From positions 1-8,165 of the forward strand of contig DJEP01000039.1 of assembly GCA_002431915.1 (NCBI GenBank): a DNA stretch of 8,165 nucleotides, read 5' to 3'. Both the position numbers and the translations under genes were made by a program. The stretch comes from Lachnospiraceae bacterium UBA5895 (GTDB lineage Bacteria > Bacillota > Clostridia > Lachnospirales > Lachnospiraceae). Position 1 is the first letter of the stretch. Each line of letters begins with the position of its first letter. Positions 1-6,573 of the stretch are shown here, one piece after another. The notes under the pieces were generated by a model that did no database searches, was not told the DNA's origin, and saw nothing but the letters and a program-made list of their open reading frames with translations.

Positions 1-794
1 ACGATAGCCGCCATCTTTTCCATATCCTCCGTGGTCTCTTCTTCGATGATATCCACGATATCGTCCACGGTGATAATACCTACCAGCCGGTTCTCATTGT
101 CCACTACCGGCATGGCTGTAAAGTCGTATTTTTTGAACTGCCTGGCAACTTCCTCCTGATCCATCAGGGTGTTGATGGAGATGACATTCTCATGCATGAT
201 GTCGCCGATGACCTCATCCCCGTCCATGAGCAGCAGATAACGCAGTGCCACGGTTCCCACCAGTCTCCGCTGGGCATCCAAGACATAACAGATATTGATG
301 GTCTCACTGTCCAGACCCACCTTACGGATCCGCTCGATCGCCTGATTCACCGTCAGGTTCTCCTTCAGGTCTACATACTCGACCGTCATGATACTTCCGG
401 CGGAATCTTCCGGGTAACGCAGTAAGTGATTAATATCTCTGCGCACCTCGGGACTTGCATTGGTCAACAGCTTCTTGACAATGTTGGCAGGCATCTCCTC
501 CAACAGGTCGGCTGCATCGTCCGCCATCAAATTGTTGATGATGTTCGTTGCTTCCTTATCCGACAGGGAAGTGATGATCTTCTGCTGATTGTCCATATCT
601 AAATAGGAAAAAACGTCTGCCGCCAGGTCCTTGGGAAGGATACGGAATACTTTTAGCATTTCCTCTTCTTCCAGTTCTTCCAAAAGTCCCGCAATATCGG
701 CATCGTTGAGTTCAGCCAGGTACTGGCGCAGCTTGGTGTACTGCTTGGTCTTAAGAAGTTCTAAGACCTCTTCCAGTTCTTTGATCTGTTCCAT
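1..794 (-). CDS. mgtE: Magnesium transporter MgtE, N-terminal part (cut by window edge)
   Basis: MgtE is a homodimeric Mg2+-selective channel of the cytoplasmic membrane whose cytosolic N and CBS domains sense Mg2+ and close the pore. The visible 264 residues cover only the cytosolic part. A helical N domain spans about residues 5-130, with the typical ADDAADLLEEMP stretch at 91-102. Then comes the linker RYPEDSAGSIMT (126-137), CBS domain 1 (about 137-195) and CBS domain 2 (about 198-252). The visible part ends in EETTEDMEKMAAI, the usual lead-in to the plug helix and membrane domain. The five-helix pore lies beyond position 1 and is not seen. The ATG at 792-794 is preceded by AAGGAGG (801-807) with 6 nt spacing, so the start is firm. 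The gene has its own promoter and a structured leader carrying a small upstream ORF that overlaps its 5' end out of frame. Nothing is broken in the visible part. Family assignment is secure; substrate follows from family knowledge. Confidence 0.95.
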   Translation of the reverse strand, partial: MEQIKELEEVLELLKTKQYTKLRQYLAELNDADIAGLLEELEEEEMLKVFRILPKDLAADVFSYLDMDNQQKIITSLSDKEATNIINNLMADDAADLLEEMPANIVKKLLTNASPEVRRDINHLLRYPEDSAGSIMTVEYVDLKENLTVNQAIERIRKVGLDSETINICYVLDAQRRLVGTVALRYLLLMDGDEVIGDIMHENVISINTLMDQEEVARQFKKYDFTAMPVVDNENRLVGIITVDDIVDIIEEETTEDMEKMAAI

Positions 795-888
795 GATGAT
801 CCTCCTTATGATGTTTTCTATGGGTGTAACTTACATGGCAACTTCGCCCCGGAAGTGGGTTATCAGAACTCTTCTGTGTACACTTCAT
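751..888 (-). CDS. Candidate leader peptide (45 aa) upstream of and overlapping mgtE
   Basis: A 45-codon ORF starts at ATG 886-888, inside the mgtE leader, and ends at TAA 751-753, inside mgtE in another frame. The support is its ribosome binding site: AGAAAGGTGGTGGT (893-906) matches the ideal anti-SD complement AGAAAGGAGGTGAT at 12 of 14 positions, and the core sits about 8 nt before the ATG. The peptide begins MKCTQKSSDNPLPGRSC, then becomes His-, Lys- and Arg-rich; no domain is recognisable. A ribosome translating it would pass over the mgtE SD and start codon, so it could control mgtE. The Asp-Asn-Pro-Leu-Pro run at codons 9-13 recalls the acidic/proline-rich leader MgtL of enterobacterial mgtA, which is an analogy and not homology. 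It could still be a chance ORF next to a structured RNA whose purine-rich strand mimics an SD. Confidence 0.5.
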   Translation of the reverse strand: MKCTQKSSDNPLPGRSCHVSYTHRKHHKEDHHGTDQRTGRGLRTS

Positions 889-893
889 AAAAA
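814..893 (-). promoter_or_regulatory. Candidate structured RNA leader of mgtE
   Basis: The minus-strand transcript can fold into a closed multi-stem element. The outer stem pairs TTTTTATG-AA-GTGTA (893-879) with TACAC-C-CATAGAAAA (828-814): 13 bp including one G-U and a 2x1 internal loop. Inside are CAGAA-GAG-TTCTG (864-876) and ACTTC-CGGGGC-GAAGT (841-856). A short dyad TGTAA-G-TTACA (825-835) could compete with the outer stem. The element ends 7 nt before the mgtE SD. The start codon of the small upstream ORF lies in the 5' strand of the outer stem. I do not recognise it as the M-box or any other riboswitch class I know. No terminator-like stem with a U tract follows, so control, if any, would act on translation or through the small ORF. 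Confidence 0.5.
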
Positions 894-932
894 CCACCAC
901 CTTTCTGTAGGAATCATAAAACCGCTATTTTT

Positions 933-961
933 ATTTTATTTCATTGACTATTCTTTGTCAA
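933..961 (-). promoter_or_regulatory. Sigma-A-type promoter for mgtE
   Basis: On the minus strand a consensus -35 TTGACA (956-961) is followed by a 17-bp spacer and -10 TAAAAT (933-938, 5 of 6 matches). The predicted start is near 926, giving a leader of about 130 nt. The -35 box lies within the last codons of the upstream yigZ-family gene. It is also one arm of a short inverted repeat, TTGAC-N8-GTCAA. Confidence 0.8.
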
Positions 962-1595
962 CGAAATAAGTCTCTTTCAATTTCTCAATTTTTGCCTTTC
1001 CGGAAGTGGTTTCTGTCAGGTTTTTCCTGAGATTTTCCTCTTTTTCCACCGGAATGAGTAAAATAAATTTTACGTTTTCGGCATAGATGCTGTCCGCGGG
1101 AACGATGCCCTGCTGTCCGAAATAGTATTGCAGTTTTCCCACATCATTATAATCCGTCGTCACTTCCAGTTCGCAGCCCTTACGCATGATTCCTGTCTCG
1201 CAGTGGGCAAGACCTTCTTTTACCGCCTGAGTATAAGCCCGCACCAGACCGCCGGTGCCAAGCAGGGTACCGCCGAAGTATCTCGTCACCACCACTGCAA
1301 TGTTACGGATTCCGGAGCCGGTCAGTACTTCCAGCATGGGATGTCCTGCTGTTCCGGAGGGTTCCCCGTCGTCACTGCACCGGGTCAGCTCGCCTCTGCT
1401 TCCTATTACAAATGCAGAACAGTTATGTCTGGCATCCCAGTATTTTTTCTTCATTTCTTCTATAAAAGATACCGCTTCTTCCTCGGTCTCGCACTTACGG
1501 ATCGTTGCGATGAAGCGGGATTTTTTCTCTACGATCTCCCCCTCGCCGCCGGATAATAACACTTTGTAGCTGTCTGTTGCTGCCGTATCGCCCAT
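948..1595 (-). CDS. yigZ: YigZ/IMPACT family protein (UPF0029 plus DUF1949)
   Basis: A 215-residue protein of the YigZ (E. coli)/YvyE (B. subtilis)/IMPACT family. The N-terminal UPF0029 domain (about 18-124) shows EKKSRFIA (23-30), ARHNCSAFVIG (55-65), RCSDDGEPSGTAGHPMLEVL (72-91) and VTRYFGGTLLGTGGLVRAY (103-121), the strongly conserved core. The C-terminal ferredoxin-like DUF1949 domain is about 141-197. Length is normal for the family. Eukaryotic IMPACT binds GCN1 and restrains the GCN2 kinase. The bacterial role is not settled; older annotations as a proline dipeptidase are weakly founded. The ATG at 1593-1595 is preferred over an in-frame GTG at 1605-1607, because GAGGT (1601-1605) is a ribosome site 5 nt before the ATG, whereas the GTG would lie in it. 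The gene is divergent from the PBP gene and is followed at once by the mgtE promoter with no terminator, so read-through into mgtE is likely. Confidence 0.93.
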   Translation of the reverse strand: MGDTAATDSYKVLLSGGEGEIVEKKSRFIATIRKCETEEEAVSFIEEMKKKYWDARHNCSAFVIGSRGELTRCSDDGEPSGTAGHPMLEVLTGSGIRNIAVVVTRYFGGTLLGTGGLVRAYTQAVKEGLAHCETGIMRKGCELEVTTDYNDVGKLQYYFGQQGIVPADSIYAENVKFILLIPVEKEENLRKNLTETTSGKAKIEKLKETYFVDKE

Positions 1596-1637
1596 GTTTA
1601 ACCTCACTTATTTTTGTTTTCCTTCGGATTCTTTTCC

Positions 1638-1666
1638 AGTGTAGCATAACTTCCGCAAAATGTGAA
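1638..1666 (-). promoter_or_regulatory. Promoter for the yigZ-family gene
   Basis: On the minus strand, -35 TTCACA (1661-1666, 5 of 6) is followed by a 17-bp spacer and -10 TACACT (1638-1643, 4 of 6). The -10 is preceded by TGC, giving an extended -10. The start would be near 1631, leaving a leader of about 35 nt. Confidence 0.6.
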
Positions 1667-1693
1667 ACAATTCTAAAGACTGGAAAGAAAGCC

Positions 1694-1722
1694 TTTATTT
1701 ACATAGCATTATTTGGTATAAT
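1694..1722 (+). promoter_or_regulatory. Extended -10 promoter for the class A PBP gene
   Basis: A perfect TATAAT (1717-1722) is preceded by TGG (1714-1716), an extended -10. The -35 at 17-bp spacing (1694-1699, TTTATT) is poor, as is usual when the -10 is extended. The start near 1729 leaves about 30 nt before the ATG. The -35 regions of this promoter and the yigZ-family promoter are separated by about 27 bp, so one regulator could affect both. Confidence 0.7.
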
Positions 1723-1759
1723 ATCTTCGTCTGTATTTCAGACAGAAAGGACTTGTTTT

Positions 1760-4432
1760 ATGAATTATGGTAAAAAAGGTGTCCGAGCGAAGCAAAAGGC
1801 ACTCAACTCTAAATCACAAAAATGGGGAAGAAAATTGGCATTGACCTGCATAAAGATCATGCTGATAGCTGTCGTAGGTGTCGGTATCTGCGGTGTTGCT
1901 GCCGGTATCGGTGCTTTCCGTGGTATCCTCTCTTCCACACCTACGATCCGTCTGTCCGATGTCGTGGCGGTAGGAGAAGCTACCATTGTCTATGACAGAG
2001 AAGGCAATGAGATCGACCAGTATGTCAGCACCAACTCCAACCGTCTCTCCGTGGGCATGGACGAGATCCCCGACTACATGGGCAAAGCTTTCGTTGCCAT
2101 CGAGGATGAACGTTTCTACCAGCACAACGGTATCGACTTCAAGAGTATGCTGCGTGCCGGTTACCAGTTCTTAAAGACCGGCGGTGAGGAGGCACAGGGT
2201 GCCAGTACGATCACCCAGCAGCTGTTGAAGAACACCGTCTTCACCGACTGGACGTCCGAAGGCGACAATATGATCAAAAAGATCAAGCGTAAGATCCAGG
2301 AGCAGTATCTGGCACTGGAGATCACAAAGTACTATTCCAAGGACGAGATCCTGCTGCGCTACATGAACGCTATCAACCTGGGTCAGAATACCCTCGGCGT
2401 GGAATCCGCTTCCCTGCGTTACTTCGGTAAGCACTGCAGCGAGCTGACCATCTCCGAATGCGCGGTCATCGCCAGCATCACGCAGAATCCTTCCAAGTAC
2501 AACCCCATCCGTCATCCGGAGGAGAATGTGAAGCGTCGTGCCACCTGTCTGAAGAAGATGCTGGAACTCAATTTCATCACACAGGCTCAGTACGACGAGG
2601 CCATAGCGGATACCGATGCAGTATACGAGCGGATCGGTCTGTATGACATCGATTATCAGGAAGCTAATGCCACCACCGGCTCCTACTTCTCCGATGCGGT
2701 ATATGAGCAGGTAAAACAGGATCTGATCCTCGCAGGATACAACGAGACCATGGCAGAGACACTGCTTACCTCCGGCGGCTTACGTGTGGAATCCACTCTG
2801 GATCCCAAGATCCAGAATATCCTGAACGAGGAATATGCGGATGCCTCCAACTATCCGGAGAATGTGAAGTGGTATCTGAATTATGCCCTGACGATCATCT
2901 CTCCCGATGGCACAAAGAACAACTTCAGTAAGGAAAATATGATGACCTGGTTCAAACAGAATCAGAATTCAAAATTCAACCTGATCTTCTCTTCCCAGGA
3001 CGATGCCTATGCAGCCGTGGACACTTACCGTTCCGCAATGCTGGTCCAGTTGGGTGTGGAAGACAATGCGGACAATTATGAAGAGACCATTTCCATGACT
3101 CCTCAGCCCCAGTCCGCTATGGTCATTGAGGAACAGAGCACCGGTCATATCGTAGCTATGATCGGCGGACGTGGTGCCAAGGAAGGTCGAAGAACCTTAA
3201 ACCGTGCCACCAATGCCAAGCGTCTGCCGGGATCTACCTTTAAGGTACTGGCTTCCTACGCTCCCGCTTTGGACAGCGCAGGCAAGACTCTTGCCACCGT
3301 ATATAACGATGCACCGTTCAACTACGCAGACGGTACTCCCGTACGTAACTGGTACAAGACCGGGTATCGTGGTATTCAGAATATCCGAAGCGCAATCCGT
3401 GATTCCCTGAATATCATCGCGGTTAAAAATATTACCGTGATTACTCCGAGACTTGGTTATGATTATCTGCTGAACTTCGGATTCACCACTCTGACCGACG
3501 GTGTACAGGTCGGCAACGAGATCAAGTCCGATGTAAACCAGTCCCTGGCTTTGGGCGGTCTGACTTATGGTGTTACTCCTTATGAACTGACTGCCGCTTA
3601 CGCTGCCATTGCCAACGGCGGTACGTATGTCACGCCGAAATTATACACCAGGGTAACCGATTCCGACGGTAATGTAATTCTGGACAACACGAATCCTCCC
3701 ACCAGGCAGGTCATCAAGGAAACCACTGCATTCCTGCTGACCAGTGCCATGCAGGATGTAGTCACTTCCGGTACCGGTACAAGGGTTAACTTTGGTGGTA
3801 TGGCAATTGCCGGTAAGACCGGTACTACTACCGGACCTACGGATGCATGGTTCGCCGGATATACTCCGTATTACACCGCTGCCACCTGGACCGGTTATGA
3901 TAACAACGTAGATCTGAACAGTGCAGAGGACGGTGTCTCCAAGACTTTATGGCGTAAAGTCATGCAACGTGTTCACGAGAATCTGCCCAACACGCAGTTC
4001 CCGGTTCCTTCCGGAATCGTACAGGTGCAGGTATGTTCCCAGTCCGGTAAGCTTCCGATCCCCGGTCTCTGTGACGGATGTGTTTATACAGAATACTTTG
4101 CAGAGGGTACCGAGCCTACCGAGAGCTGTGATGTGCACTACGAGGGCGAGATCTGTGCTTACGATGGATTGCCTGCAAGCCCTGATTGTCCGTTCAAGTA
4201 CACCGGTGTTGCTACGATGCCTTTGGTAGAGGATCCCGCATTGCAGCAGGGCTCCACTGTCATCATCAACAATCCGGACGGCACACAGACGGTCAGCACG
4301 CCGAACACCAGAAGCCAGTGCCAGCATGACGCTACCTTCTTTGCGAACCCGGATTATGAATCCGTAATCAACCAGCAACAGGCGGAGATCAATGCGCGGA
4401 ATGCTGCCGCACAACCGCAGACGGAAGAATAA
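1760..4432 (+). CDS. ponA: Class A penicillin-binding protein (bifunctional transglycosylase/transpeptidase, PBP1A type)
   Basis: This 890-residue enzyme polymerises lipid II into glycan strands and cross-links stem peptides outside the cytoplasmic membrane. A basic cytosolic tail (1-25) precedes a membrane anchor (about 26-53). The GT51 domain (about 90-265) has EDERFYQHNG with catalytic Glu115, GASTITQQ (147-154) and the later motif with SKDEILLRYMNAINLG. The transpeptidase domain carries S492-T-F-K495, S549-L-N551 and K686-T-G688-T, so all three active-site motifs are intact. The C-terminal region has six cysteines between 759 and 810 (759, 771, 774, 790, 799, 810), as in many clostridial PBP1A proteins, then a Gln/Ala/Asn-rich tail. 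AGAAAGGA (1743-1750) lies 9 nt before the chosen ATG. The frame stays open upstream to a TTG at 1577, but that stretch covers the promoter and lacks a ribosome site. The gene stands alone, convergent with gdhA. The symbol is by analogy with B. subtilis; mrcA or pbp1A would serve equally. Confidence 0.95.
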   Translation: MNYGKKGVRAKQKALNSKSQKWGRKLALTCIKIMLIAVVGVGICGVAAGIGAFRGILSSTPTIRLSDVVAVGEATIVYDREGNEIDQYVSTNSNRLSVGMDEIPDYMGKAFVAIEDERFYQHNGIDFKSMLRAGYQFLKTGGEEAQGASTITQQLLKNTVFTDWTSEGDNMIKKIKRKIQEQYLALEITKYYSKDEILLRYMNAINLGQNTLGVESASLRYFGKHCSELTISECAVIASITQNPSKYNPIRHPEENVKRRATCLKKMLELNFITQAQYDEAIADTDAVYERIGLYDIDYQEANATTGSYFSDAVYEQVKQDLILAGYNETMAETLLTSGGLRVESTLDPKIQNILNEEYADASNYPENVKWYLNYALTIISPDGTKNNFSKENMMTWFKQNQNSKFNLIFSSQDDAYAAVDTYRSAMLVQLGVEDNADNYEETISMTPQPQSAMVIEEQSTGHIVAMIGGRGAKEGRRTLNRATNAKRLPGSTFKVLASYAPALDSAGKTLATVYNDAPFNYADGTPVRNWYKTGYRGIQNIRSAIRDSLNIIAVKNITVITPRLGYDYLLNFGFTTLTDGVQVGNEIKSDVNQSLALGGLTYGVTPYELTAAYAAIANGGTYVTPKLYTRVTDSDGNVILDNTNPPTRQVIKETTAFLLTSAMQDVVTSGTGTRVNFGGMAIAGKTGTTTGPTDAWFAGYTPYYTAATWTGYDNNVDLNSAEDGVSKTLWRKVMQRVHENLPNTQFPVPSGIVQVQVCSQSGKLPIPGLCDGCVYTEYFAEGTEPTESCDVHYEGEICAYDGLPASPDCPFKYTGVATMPLVEDPALQQGSTVIINNPDGTQTVSTPNTRSQCQHDATFFANPDYESVINQQQAEINARNAAAQPQTEE

Positions 4433-4457
4433 ACTAGATATATTGCTCCAAAACAAT

Positions 4458-4509
4458 ACCCGCCCCTGTATCGCTGCTCTGCGCAGCTACAGGAGCGGGT
4501 TATTTTTTT
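4458..4509 (+). terminator. Intrinsic terminator of the PBP gene, possibly bidirectional
   Basis: ACCCGC-C-CCTGTA (4458-4470) pairs with TACAGG-A-GCGGGT (4488-4500), with an inner GCTGC/GCAGC stem (4473-4477, 4483-4487), followed by TATTTTTTT (4501-4509). On the plus strand there is one C/A mismatch. On the minus strand the same position is a U-G pair and a shorter T run follows, so it can back up the gdhA terminator. Confidence 0.85.
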
Positions 4510-4513
4510 GCAT

Positions 4514-4554
4514 AAAAACGCCACCGGATCAAACGTTCCCATTCGATCCGGCGG
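4514..4554 (-). terminator. Intrinsic terminator of gdhA
   Basis: On the minus strand CCGCCGGATC (4554-4545) pairs with GATCCGGTGG (4530-4521), 10 bp with one G-U, followed by a T5 tract (4518-4514). On the plus strand the helix has an A/C mismatch and no T run, so it is directional and belongs to gdhA, 32 bp past its stop codon. Confidence 0.85.
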
Positions 4555-4585
4555 TCATTATAAACTTTGCCTTTGAAGCTGTTTC

Positions 4586-5932
4586 CTATACAATACCCTG
4601 GGCGGTCATAGCATCAGCAACCTTCAGGAAGCCAGCGATGTTAGCGCCTGCTACGTAGTTGCCTTCCATGCCGTACTTCTTGGCTGCATCGTCCAGGTTG
4701 TGGAAGATGTTCACCATGATGTTCTTCAGCTTGGCATCTACTTCTTCAAAGGTCCAGGAAAGTCTCTCACTGTTCTGGCTCATCTCCAGAGCGGAGGTAG
4801 CAACACCACCTGCGTTGGATGCTTTGCCGGGGCAGAACAGAACGCCGTTCTTCTGGAAGTACTCGGTAGCTTCCATGGTGGTAGGCATGTTAGCACCCTC
4901 TGCTACTGCGAATACGCCGTTGGCTACCAGCTGCTTAGCATCCTCCAGATCCAGTTCGTTCTGGGTTGCGCAAGGAAGAGCTACATCACACTTCACAGTC
5001 CATACACCGTGCTCGCCGTTCTTCTTCTCATGATACTGTGCGCTGGGTCTTGCAGCAGCATACTCTGTCAGTCTTGCACGCTTAACTTCCTTAACTTCCT
5101 GTAACAGTGCTACATCGATTCCTTCGGGATCATAGATCCAGCCGGTAGAATCGGAACAGGTAACTACCTTTGCACCTAACTGCTGTGCTTTCTGGATAGC
5201 GTAGATTGCTACATTACCGGCACCGGATACAGCTACAGTCTTGCCTGCGATATCCTTGCCGTTGCACTTTAACATTTCCTCGGTCAGATACAGCAGACCA
5301 TAACCGGTTGCTTCGGTTCTAGCCAGGGATCCGCCGTAGCTTAAGCCCTTACCGGTCAGAACGCCTTCATACAGTCCGGTCAGTCTCTTGTACTGTCCGT
5401 ACATATAACCGATCTCTCTTGCGCCGGTACCGATATCACCTGCGGGAACATCGGTATCTGCTCCGATATATTTGTAAAGTTCTGTGATGAAGCTCTGGCA
5501 GAAAGCCATGATCTCTCTGTCGGACTTGCCCTTAGGATCGAAATCGGATCCGCCCTTACCACCGCCGATAGGCAGTCCGGTCAGGGAGTTCTTGAAGATC
5601 TGCTCGAAGCCAAGGAACTTGATGATGCCTAAGTTTACGGAAGGATGTAAACGTAAACCTCCCTTGTAAGGTCCGATTGCGGAATTGAACTGTACACGGA
5701 AGCCGTTGTTTACCTGAACCTGACCCTTGTCATCTACCCAGGGTACGCGGAACAGGATCTGTCTCTCGGGAGTTACCAGTCTCTCCAGCAGAGCGTCCTT
5801 ACGATATTTTTTCTCATTTGCCTCGATCACCACGCGAAGAGATTCCAGAACCTCTTTGACTGCCTGGTGGAACTCGGGCTGTGCAGGATTCTTTGCTACT
5901 ACCATATCAAATACTTCATCAACATATGACAT
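4586..5932 (-). CDS. gdhA: Glutamate dehydrogenase, hexameric 50-kDa type, probably NADP-dependent
   Basis: It interconverts 2-oxoglutarate plus ammonium and glutamate in the cytosol, linking carbon and nitrogen metabolism. The 448 residues match the 449-residue C. symbiosum enzyme in length. The ELFV dimerisation and catalytic domain comes first: PYKGGLRLHPSV contains Lys90, Lys114 follows, GGGKGG holds Lys126 and PAGDIGTGAREIGYM holds Asp166. These fit Lys89, Lys113, Lys125 and Asp165 of C. symbiosum GDH with an offset of one. The Rossmann fold follows with VAVSGAGNVAIYA (233-245) and TCSDSTG (258-264). The latter resembles the NADP-specific E. coli GdhA more than the NAD-specific C. symbiosum enzyme, so NADPH and a biosynthetic role are inferred. 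The ATG at 5930-5932 is chosen because AAGGAGG (5941-5947) lies 8 nt upstream; an in-frame TTG six codons earlier overlaps that site. It is monocistronic, with its own promoter and terminator. Confidence 0.96.
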   Translation of the reverse strand: MSYVDEVFDMVVAKNPAQPEFHQAVKEVLESLRVVIEANEKKYRKDALLERLVTPERQILFRVPWVDDKGQVQVNNGFRVQFNSAIGPYKGGLRLHPSVNLGIIKFLGFEQIFKNSLTGLPIGGGKGGSDFDPKGKSDREIMAFCQSFITELYKYIGADTDVPAGDIGTGAREIGYMYGQYKRLTGLYEGVLTGKGLSYGGSLARTEATGYGLLYLTEEMLKCNGKDIAGKTVAVSGAGNVAIYAIQKAQQLGAKVVTCSDSTGWIYDPEGIDVALLQEVKEVKRARLTEYAAARPSAQYHEKKNGEHGVWTVKCDVALPCATQNELDLEDAKQLVANGVFAVAEGANMPTTMEATEYFQKNGVLFCPGKASNAGGVATSALEMSQNSERLSWTFEEVDAKLKNIMVNIFHNLDDAAKKYGMEGNYVAGANIAGFLKVADAMTAQGIV

Positions 5933-5965
5933 CTGAATGTCCTCCTTCAATTGGTATACAGATTC

Positions 5966-5984
5966 ATGACAACCTGGTTGCCAT
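5966..5984 (-). promoter_or_regulatory. Dyad at the predicted +1 of gdhA
   Basis: The minus strand reads ATGGCAACC-A-GGTTGTCAT, a 19-bp dyad with 9-bp arms and a single G-U/mismatch position. It begins immediately after the predicted start of transcription, about 7 bp past the -10. It could be a repressor operator or a 5' stabilising hairpin (GGCAA-CCAGG-TTGTC). No family is assigned. Confidence 0.45.
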
Positions 5985-5991
5985 ATGCTTT

Positions 5992-6020
5992 ATTATAAAA
6001 CGACTTTTTTAATTGTACAA
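5992..6020 (-). promoter_or_regulatory. Promoter of gdhA
   Basis: On the minus strand a perfect -10 TATAAT (5992-5997) lies 17 bp after a weak -35 TTGTAC (6015-6020). The predicted start is near 5985, giving a leader of about 52 nt. The weak -35 lies inside the perfect 8-bp palindrome TTGTACAA (6013-6020), which suggests regulation by a DNA-binding protein. Confidence 0.75.
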
Positions 6021-6071
6021 TAAACTTTATCCCACTAAATCATAAAAGTTTTGACCGTTTTTCTGTATAAT

Positions 6072-6106
6072 TTGCACAATAAATTATACAAGTATACAAT
6101 TTGTGC
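6072..6106. repeat. Imperfect AT-rich inverted repeat and TTGyACAATAAA box upstream of gdhA
   Basis: GCACAA (6074-6079) and TTGTGC (6101-6106) enclose TATAC (6086-6090) and GTATA (6093-6097), an interrupted dyad of about 13 bp. The left end repeats the sequence at the gdhA -35: TTGTACAATAAA (6013-6024) and TTGCACAATAAA (6072-6083), 59 bp apart. The rest of 5998-6138 is AT-rich with no gene. No GC-rich terminator for the small gene to the right is visible, so this dyad is the only candidate 3' end structure. Confidence 0.4.
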
Positions 6107-6138
6107 GTTATAGTGTTCGTCATTTTACCAAAAGTGTA

Positions 6139-6573
6139 CTATAGGTACTCTTTCAGGTTGCGGATGTTACTGTTCTCCATGGCGATCAATTCTTTTGCCA
6201 GTGCTCTGCTGGAAGTACCCGCCATCTCTTCATTATGCGCCAGCACTTTCTCCATCTCCAGCACACCGTTATTGCTTCCCTTGATGATCATTTCCGCTAT
6301 ATGTCCCGTGCTTGTATTCAAGAGTGTATTGTATCCGATGCCCATCTTAAGCATCATATTCTCCATAGCATTCGAGCGATAAATCTGCGCCTTGCCTTCT
6401 ACCAATTTCTGCACCGCTCTGTCATGCAGTCTGGAATACTGCAGTTCCTGGTCTGCCACCGTCGCAGCCAGACATTCGTCGTAGATTTTATCCGTGACGG
6501 CATCCAGTGCTTTCATTGCCATTTCTGTATTCCGTTGAATTTCCCGATAGATCGTAATGTCCTGTTTTTTCAT
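6139..6573 (-). CDS. Small helical protein of unknown function
   Basis: A 144-residue cytosolic protein I do not recognise. It has no signal peptide or membrane segment, is rich in Met, Glu, Ala and Lys, and reads as almost entirely alpha-helical with few prolines or glycines. Helical stretches cover about residues 6-33, 38-77 and 85-144, with heptad-like spacing, so a helical bundle or coiled-coil oligomer is plausible. A ferritin-like four-helix fold is possible, but no clear metal-binding ExxH pattern is seen. The ATG at 6571-6573 is preceded by AAGGAG (6582-6587), 9 nt away. That SD lies wholly within the 3' arm of a 12-bp hairpin, so translation may be kept low or regulated. The gene lies between the SH3b protein gene and gdhA on the same strand, and I found no convincing promoter of its own. 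A real gene is likely from its good ribosome site and protein-like composition. Confidence 0.75.
   Translation of the reverse strand: MKKQDITIYREIQRNTEMAMKALDAVTDKIYDECLAATVADQELQYSRLHDRAVQKLVEGKAQIYRSNAMENMMLKMGIGYNTLLNTSTGHIAEMIIKGSNNGVLEMEKVLAHNEEMAGTSSRALAKELIAMENSNIRNLKEYL

Noticed and set aside
795..926. M-box (ykoK) magnesium riboswitch upstream of mgtE
   Set aside because: The leader is shorter than a usual M-box plus expression platform, and I could not find its conserved segments or a terminator stem. It is reported instead as an unassigned structured leader.
1128..1569. Plus-strand ORFs opposite the YigZ-family gene
   Set aside because: These are antisense shadows of a well-conserved protein, with no ribosome sites or recognisable protein features.
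1577..1759. N-terminal extension of the PBP by 61 codons from a TTG at 1577
   Set aside because: It would cover the PBP promoter and the start of the divergent gene, has no ribosome site, and puts an implausible hydrophobic segment before the normal basic N-terminus and anchor.
3947..4456. 169-codon minus-strand ORF opposite the PBP 3' end
   Set aside because: It is the shadow of the cysteine-rich PBP tail, running back from the terminator region without a ribosome site.
5933..5950. TTG start six codons upstream for glutamate dehydrogenase
   Set aside because: The extra codons are the ribosome binding site of the ATG at 5930-5932, and the shorter protein matches the family N-terminus.
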